Below are positions 62,201 through 64,000 of a stretch of 64,000 nt of DNA, in pieces (positions within the stretch are counted from its first letter, which is position 1; every line of letters starts with the position of its first letter). Made by a program: the position numbers and the translations under genes. This DNA is from Chondrus crispus (taxonomy: Eukaryota > Rhodophyta > Florideophyceae > Gigartinales > Gigartinaceae). Under the pieces are notes generated by a model that saw only the letters and a list, made by a program, of their open reading frames with translations, made no database searches and was not told the origin of the DNA. The DNA lies in contig NW_005179100.1 in NCBI RefSeq assembly GCF_000350225.1, forward strand, positions 1 to 64,000, given 5' to 3'.

Positions 62201-64000
62201 TCGAAGCAGGATCTCTCACATTCCCGACAATTCTGAACAGAGCAGCTCAACAGAACCGACTTGCACCCAAACAACGGCTTCAAACTTGGAAAATATGTTT
62301 TCGACACCTGAAGTGCCATCGAGCATTGGCGGAGAAAGTGATCTCCATGATTCAGGTGATGAAGAAAACAATACCGCCCCAAGACCACGCAGAGATATAA
62401 GCGCAGAAGGTCTCAGCACCCTTCTCGAGAACGATCACGAATCAAAGGTGGTAACTGCTGATGTAGATCGCTGGCTGGAAGGGAAATTTGACCAAAGATC
62501 CTGGATCGCTGAGATGACAGAGAGATCGAACGGTCAGGAGGGAGGCAACAAACGTAGAACTGGCCCTTCCCAATCCCGAGCACATCTTGGAACAGTCTTC
62601 TCGCGATGGAAGCACCTCGGGGCAGATTCATCGCCCGGCCTGTTCAGCCGTAAAGACAAGCCGAAGCTTAAGCCGCTTTCTATTGAAAAAGACAACTGGG
62701 TAGTACGACTGATGCTTCTCACTCCGTGTGCAACGGTCAGGAAGGAGGCTTGCGCACTCCTAGAGCTCATTTGTGGTCACGAGGAAACGTTGCAACTGCA
62801 GCTTCTGGACGTGCTCACAGGGCCGGCAATATCTTTGGGGGCGGATGCAGGCGAACACTCGAAAGAATTTTTCGATCTATTGGAAAGGTCGCTCTCCTCT
62901 CGAAGTCATCGCCTTTATCTCATTGCAAAAGGGTTCCTATCACGTCTAGCCGATCTCATACGCACGAGGGCGGAGCGCTTGCTTTTATCGGAAGCAAGTT
63001 CAGAATCATCGCTCCAGCTAGTTAATTTTCTTGAAGGATATGCCGTCAAGCGTCTACTTTCACTGCTGCGTCATACCCTGGACGCTATTCCAGGACAACG
63101 GTTATCTTTGAGAGAAAAACTGTTCAAAGTGAACGATTACAAGCTTGTGGGGTCTCTTGAAAGGGCCTACATCTGCATGCGAAAGCTTATATCGCTGCGG
63201 ACGAAATTAACAGATGAATGCGGTGCTCAGCTGTGTGAGATACTATTATCCCGTGACCTGTTATTTGCTGGTCCCTCGGTACTGGCCGTTGTGTCGGCAT
63301 GCGTTGAAGAATTGAAAACAGCAAAGGCAAGAAAAGATGCGCAGGCGATTGGAATACTCTTGGAGCAGCTTTGTCTGATGTTGTGCCCGGAGCGCAAAGA
63401 ACCGATATGCCATCTATCTCTGAAAAAGGCACCGACGCAAGAAGAATACATACGAGGAAGCATGTCTCGGAACCCATACGCATCATCCACATTTGACGGT
63501 CCTTTAATGCGAGATGTGAAGAACAAAATTTGTAGGGACTTGGAAATTCCAAGTCTGTTAGACGATGATTTTGCCATGGAGCTCTTGGTCGCGGGGAATC
63601 TTGTCAAGCTTGATTTGCCAATTATGGCTGTGTACGACCACGTGTGGCGTGGTTCCTCAGAAGCATCTATGGTATCTAATATGCAACCGACACAACTCAC
63701 CAGATCGTTTGGGTTGCGTCGAACCTCGCATACACATCCTTCTAGAGGGCAGGTTTCGAGGAGAAGCACGATTCTCACACTTCGCAGGTTGAACTCAGAT
63801 AGAGATGTGTCTGAGGACGACAGCAGAAGTGACGGTCGGGCAGACCCGCCTATGGTAGTAGTCTATCGTTTATCAGGGCTAGACGGCGAGGCAACAGAAC
63901 CTATAGTTGATTCCGTGCCGGCAGAAAGCAATGACGAAGAAGATGCAGAAAAAATGTACGGCGATACAATTGTGTTTGGGGAGGTTGGAGGACTTGAAGT
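50289..64000 (+). CDS. UBR4: BIG/UBR4-type giant N-recognin E3 ligase, 3' end beyond window
   Basis: One open frame runs from the ATG at 50289 to the window end: 4,570 codons with no stop and no need for an intron. UBR4 (animals; Drosophila Poe) and BIG (plants, auxin transport) bind N-degrons and extend ubiquitin chains. Three zinc modules are in frame. A UBR box lies at about 1401-1470 (CTYTTTGSQFVEQHWYFCYS, then FFCDCGAG). A ZZ finger lies at about 2603-2655 (YRCDNCREVCDQEWWHCNVC). The UBR4-specific Cys-rich module lies at about 3424-3470 (LQCPRCSRSV, YQCRQCRNINYE, FLCNECGYCKHGRFEF). Between the first two is a likely beta-propeller. The visible end reads VYRLSGLDGEATEP, which begins the conserved C-terminal part. 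The hemi-RING/UZI E4 module, expected 400-600 residues later, is not in the window. The start is not confirmed by an upstream stop. Confidence 0.95.
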   Translation, partial: MEQLFAVRVLVHYHDKSNVDHAAVRRLLSAAGVDSLHLVLSDGTSVSLSSFIQSAPHERKSISEVSGSSGSALTQVASVFMLAEARAAADALPSSPHELETACSSLERLLGCLATKRPLLPVRDIKQFARVKFGTAARRRAVWRLSESESDPCQEQISILRAVNAILRLCDVATHCLAVVSRQSVSSRAACETAVALSTRLLTLAASLYEVPKAEPSPALSFFSSNSLRTALVAGAMHLGTIVIEHPGIEPMGWIHVANRIVMSSSTSISRRTSVLSALFGGMIKAANRYEASERDLKAAEAAVCLLSTLHVVLETDMARDSQAEYGPMRGKVQQRTQPGVSKASSGDTTGTTAISHAARSFLGERVVAAEEDGDEGRIAARTVYQACEEYAERAGEPDGMMGLLARLFASAARHYHSESTDESVVSISEGTLPGHPEESDTSSDSPNVRSESPPFTLDVFDQRSKDGCAASATIGSNSEAGADPTERVELHREVAALSLDTLAHWVSRADSLGSREGLDMREFVVNICKSASFFSLRNSPASYDLHAAMVDFGSLVGPLIFQQTNNSQADDKPEGRAALVFTLITACQKMNPILKRVLSFDRGVSVVRTLAKALLEKVEEDRPVPDQSSEASHGLPVDDLVSAIMTLLSAENAVDVVEILCQYIKAPRKVETANVTIAHRAACLIVLSRAINVTLGILDDRDATRVAIAALYNRDVDHALDPVFPHLVAELVPEAISDSQQSPIWEPDDRLLASLHGITKSVDRMCFHPSFGSWGGLSDLATLPTESVVQCSEVSSQSTVSAKLCFHLFWGSVMLHRALASVAKVTSFTFTGLCPLSDEPASFPLSSPFVCMNATESKVGNDRLRERLDHRQKSSIPLLYTAECLAFLHPQTGMRSDEQKVFADHDLLSLISSLVKNIVDIVSDHVCPDEGSTFKALHRAFRKDFVFDSEDRVEEETELRRQIRPAMTRDQTSYACLQLAMAYMRDIGSNQIAQLLGTVMVSVSHFLARLNPQQLEEARDLMVDVSKLLLFLPDAFGKLGCAIRRYLKLCIKLSFGDKITEDSTVEAMVLFLARLAGFSKAMDVGASSGPGIHLLCEFAHDSSAEDFCEANVLQLCLTSDIVVPEDFSKEFVAWLQDVFPKVRLRALLANLMILPDESAVAVSAHSQSLSLLSEACQLSKFWKYAVVADLYDLLLDRDESFVTKLVRHSVMDSATMNESVLAIFERVIGAGDDESSAKVIVKVFESACQLFREDVDSSLESRVRLMTFMVRLATSHRLIVGKVSKTPSRSLMEPLFELTIGYMREMMVVLKETDGSDESAKRKVLFLCGLVDSFLDGIYGPGHSYTSQHGDPSRPFNQGQNADPDGNGSAKPDENERKSSTNSIPSDLDISAGNSTKSLLCTYTTTGSQFVEQHWYFCYSCDLTGSEGVCSVCARVCHDGCELAFSKFSRFFCDCGAGSDPQHENASNAMSASEDGEGGNLAAQDGHSQTLSVIQGRRRKLCKCLKSFPSRGDSPSSTHGSEDRKLDSIPECEHDVLSELRLRELLHSEIRTAKEEGPKSEPNSVPTIQESFERVMKSAETARCLIHTALVLVCELQLSHSTKNAVCLLPEEAQVAESINQAVKTPQYVRMPRTTKIARSTRVFKAGCFDMNGMPPSAGSPIIWKGSLISYSSSSSILAIAQKTGKVQFIDVSETLQHTGNPLEKAIGSSYAQTSVPYDIFHLVFHPENPNLLLVVGSTRVSVLVRVPQSGGCRWHYVEIELGLVAFDSAESGSILLDASWVEGKAAYVLITTTNFVKVFDVTKDNISPCFFAKTPGVNEAGASVGVHTNDGEEEIHEPNSTKAEKIDECSGRTVRCAFVVPRLVQCETQPILYLVLITSDNLLFVSRCKVDEADAPKFLKLCDLGDTIGDEIKDPSINGVFYHPTTSLIMVSFKNGSLVGMALALEPEGEDFRAATQWVHFYSDAIPAGDNAELIPVPGLETIFMFCRKGQSLKSGGVLSVTSDRSMKIHCFSGSPSSSVLGLTTYAPSSVLGRSAFAGGFILLDDGSLHRVDVACGPPRPQISDQSILSTVFERQRQRALRASRAHNDGLNGYHAVPDTVGFFEKCRLVSEQVQILPPFESSEPGPLYERMGVILAGSSGDCVVSSKENESFDFSAAISNQSIVLVGARLRFGGSERSRNRVPLEVKVFGRTVRWQAKNGVKRWLDIPFTVPESTESPQKAHFELLPRRTMGESRFSGDGYLAIDSLELYAVSTIEFTERKLLYENEEAKHYEQLKKQREPAEERNVKKYSELLSMASRGTPNSPNSAKFSQEQVALLSLLNSLDSKSFAKQTGAEAESGTLLLEINNLWSAVFEGSPARDPNFLGHMLKPVLKLCTGSEEADALAEFASNTKELMSKAVISSTDKMLCSVGCNGVLLHVNDIERSLFAVGGLCRSLLVAASSVGKLDRDTWKKTRMEVLPPPSSLYMLLKCHFGLGPAGRSLFTSSYAATTCAVDIFMVEFVRGCLEPEDETLCTSSMFFSLLIQMLCSFDQRLRLFISQRLLELFDSLDAAAELTGTPLEAVVGASLSDHLRTAETSTEHPSSSSETENTNEETESAQRWAYRCDNCREVCDQEWWHCNVCEDFDLCTGCLRKPGISFDGQHNEEHLLLRGTAGDDLSSQESVHGNDEVSDVTLAVQKALGSILDEILSAAASEKSSSNIWRYLDGIETVSQLVGKRSHPLLKSFRVESLFQSTFVNFLRRESENVGNEIEGTSTEAGLRTIPKNMELLFLVLRIANCAQGGLTPTFLHECSIPASLVRLLRKFHGKLQILVRSLISGQLQLRKSPAEECSLVSWGTWNNLIPGLAYDVLHQRRSLRPNGKVGALYYLNEELGQGNSLFLNLLIAVLEVLEYSFKSASSSSILTQMSETPRNVLCDIINFCESTYPYVQDTTLLKESARAATRVLSALSFDDVNVLNDTLDKYLYEEQCQHLENAVKSMSGNTNQIVEYDVSVEIATILETLHKAAETHPATWRSFVIENDQVLRHIYGASRLLGGQMRVKALQLLATGFAVSDKVASRVIQGLRFVDFDDIALPNSSENPAEAQDDGNVEHEDEPETDCVSAIALSKESQHRQQVAVSIFQEKSADILQFLVHKVMLRSQDAAARRAASHIIILGIARAAAHVEEESFVTTIHSSLMKGIHLMPYAGELSDGLLDCVQFFIKCCQGDLFDLQSEPLLTSLSFTVTSLMKQRCNLLVSHPNARLYGRLSALLDINGYYLESDPCMSCSGSVCASSESTECRLDTIRAETKYTDSSIMHRLLSVHEVSAISVKVVDPRRTRRAKTIDVLFSSRSVADAAELKSVDFPWRKLRSLELDSKATEASINLVVPIAAANIKLEFVDFHSLAELPSESSSGNIDKSSAEPSNSRRSNSNTGSNENLQCPRCSRSVTDRHGICRNCHENAYQCRQCRNINYENLDGFLCNECGYCKHGRFEFSVIGRPTFVAERIANEEDRKRASKIIEKETGNVHRCMDQLTSMRSSIIRSLNSGIPTEEGRERTKLLGNARVGLADLLDSVAPRAEIAVLEALLEQGHAPQEIEEAANSTQGGISITEEVAAESSGSADRSDRDQNNDAGSSVASPVNRNDPSRSASGDGNVISKSTTALATTYGKECRSIYTGMSRGIRVLTLTRAELVRYANSVGGSRLQYANEIVLKKSLPNTDDIETDSATSGLTRSIPNQRRVACYGCTQSFVSHCVRLVQCVLRRDGPATTAIRSSDLCQYILLVCSLCEKPEVRGNMRDLITYLVNDNLHATQLVCRELSRKIEFCVDSFETVDSHSVARFEMGVLEAIATLDDSCWEERLKLVIRILFKSSTQALTCSSVSESIILPCLRVALRLMRTDYDLMVIDSKAPAEEFSGSHDTGDVERPSGHSTGPSDGEPVDDSRSGRNTHTSQPEASSDGDIRRTSEQDGSGVANTSIGSLEAVRSRISHIPDNSEQSSSTEPTCTQTTASNLENMFSTPEVPSSIGGESDLHDSGDEENNTAPRPRRDISAEGLSTLLENDHESKVVTADVDRWLEGKFDQRSWIAEMTERSNGQEGGNKRRTGPSQSRAHLGTVFSRWKHLGADSSPGLFSRKDKPKLKPLSIEKDNWVVRLMLLTPCATVRKEACALLELICGHEETLQLQLLDVLTGPAISLGADAGEHSKEFFDLLERSLSSRSHRLYLIAKGFLSRLADLIRTRAERLLLSEASSESSLQLVNFLEGYAVKRLLSLLRHTLDAIPGQRLSLREKLFKVNDYKLVGSLERAYICMRKLISLRTKLTDECGAQLCEILLSRDLLFAGPSVLAVVSACVEELKTAKARKDAQAIGILLEQLCLMLCPERKEPICHLSLKKAPTQEEYIRGSMSRNPYASSTFDGPLMRDVKNKICRDLEIPSLLDDDFAMELLVAGNLVKLDLPIMAVYDHVWRGSSEASMVSNMQPTQLTRSFGLRRTSHTHPSRGQVSRRSTILTLRRLNSDRDVSEDDSRSDGRADPPMVVVYRLSGLDGEATEPIVDSVPAESNDEEDAEKMYGDTIVFGEVGGLE

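Overview
The window looks like nuclear DNA of a photosynthetic eukaryote, most likely a red alga (rhodophyte), with a glaucophyte as the main alternative. It holds spliceosomal genes with GT-AG introns and CTAAC-like branch sites, eukaryotic housekeeping genes (eS17, COX6B, VPS29, DDX19/DBP5, DNAJC2/zuotin, KNL1, UBR4/BIG), plant/alga-type genes (NDC1, CASTOR/POLLUX, a DUF1517 protein) and two or three proteins whose N-termini look like single-step plastid transit peptides with an early Phe or Trp. No bacterial operon, CRISPR array, rRNA gene or tRNA gene was recognised.

Layout. 1-4.0 kb: non-coding, with an 86-bp palindrome-rich tandem array and a hairpin-rich GC-rich segment. 4.0-9.1 kb: NDC1-like NAD(P)H dehydrogenase (+), convergent with a KNL1/Spc105 kinetochore scaffold (-). 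9.1-15 kb: accessory DNA with a TA-flanked Tc1/mariner- or pogo-like element, a 54-bp-TIR MITE, a long perfect hairpin, and a pyrimidine-rich island. 15-23 kb: a spliced secreted protein of unknown function (+), a chondroitin-GalNAc-transferase-family type II membrane glycosyltransferase (-), a NIPA-type Mg2+ transporter (+, 5' end lost in an assembly gap) and a FetB/ALS3-like ABC permease (-). 23-27.8 kb: a second gene-poor stretch with another inverted-repeat element. 27.8-33.8 kb: DNAJC2/zuotin (+) and a six-exon CASTOR/POLLUX-like channel (-). 34.9-50 kb: denser region with a type I membrane protein, a probably plastid-targeted disordered repeat protein, DDX19/DBP5, eS17, VPS29, COX6B, a DUF1517 plastid protein, a WbpA-type nucleotide-sugar dehydrogenase and a gamma-glutamylaminecyclotransferase-like protein. 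50.3-64 kb: one giant uninterrupted frame for a BIG/UBR4-type N-recognin that runs off the window.

Gene structures were worked out by joining frames at GT-AG sites and checking that phase and protein family agree. Small conserved genes are intron-rich: VPS29 has five introns, its first coding exon is 6 nt, and eS17 has only the ATG in exon 1. In contrast, the 13.7 kb of BIG/UBR4 coding sequence shows no intron. Two microexons (17 nt and 23 nt) restore conserved family motifs.

The genes do not form one pathway. Recurring themes are protein quality control and trafficking (DNAJC2, UBR4, VPS29), ion transport (NIPA, FetB-like, POLLUX) and sugar-nucleotide/glycan metabolism (dehydrogenase plus glycosyltransferase). 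The less familiar items are the repeat protein at 37.4-38.7 kb, the spliced secreted protein with a WHP...HEHG motif, and a family of intergenic CAGTACCCTT/ACAGTACTGT sequences tied to inverted-repeat elements.
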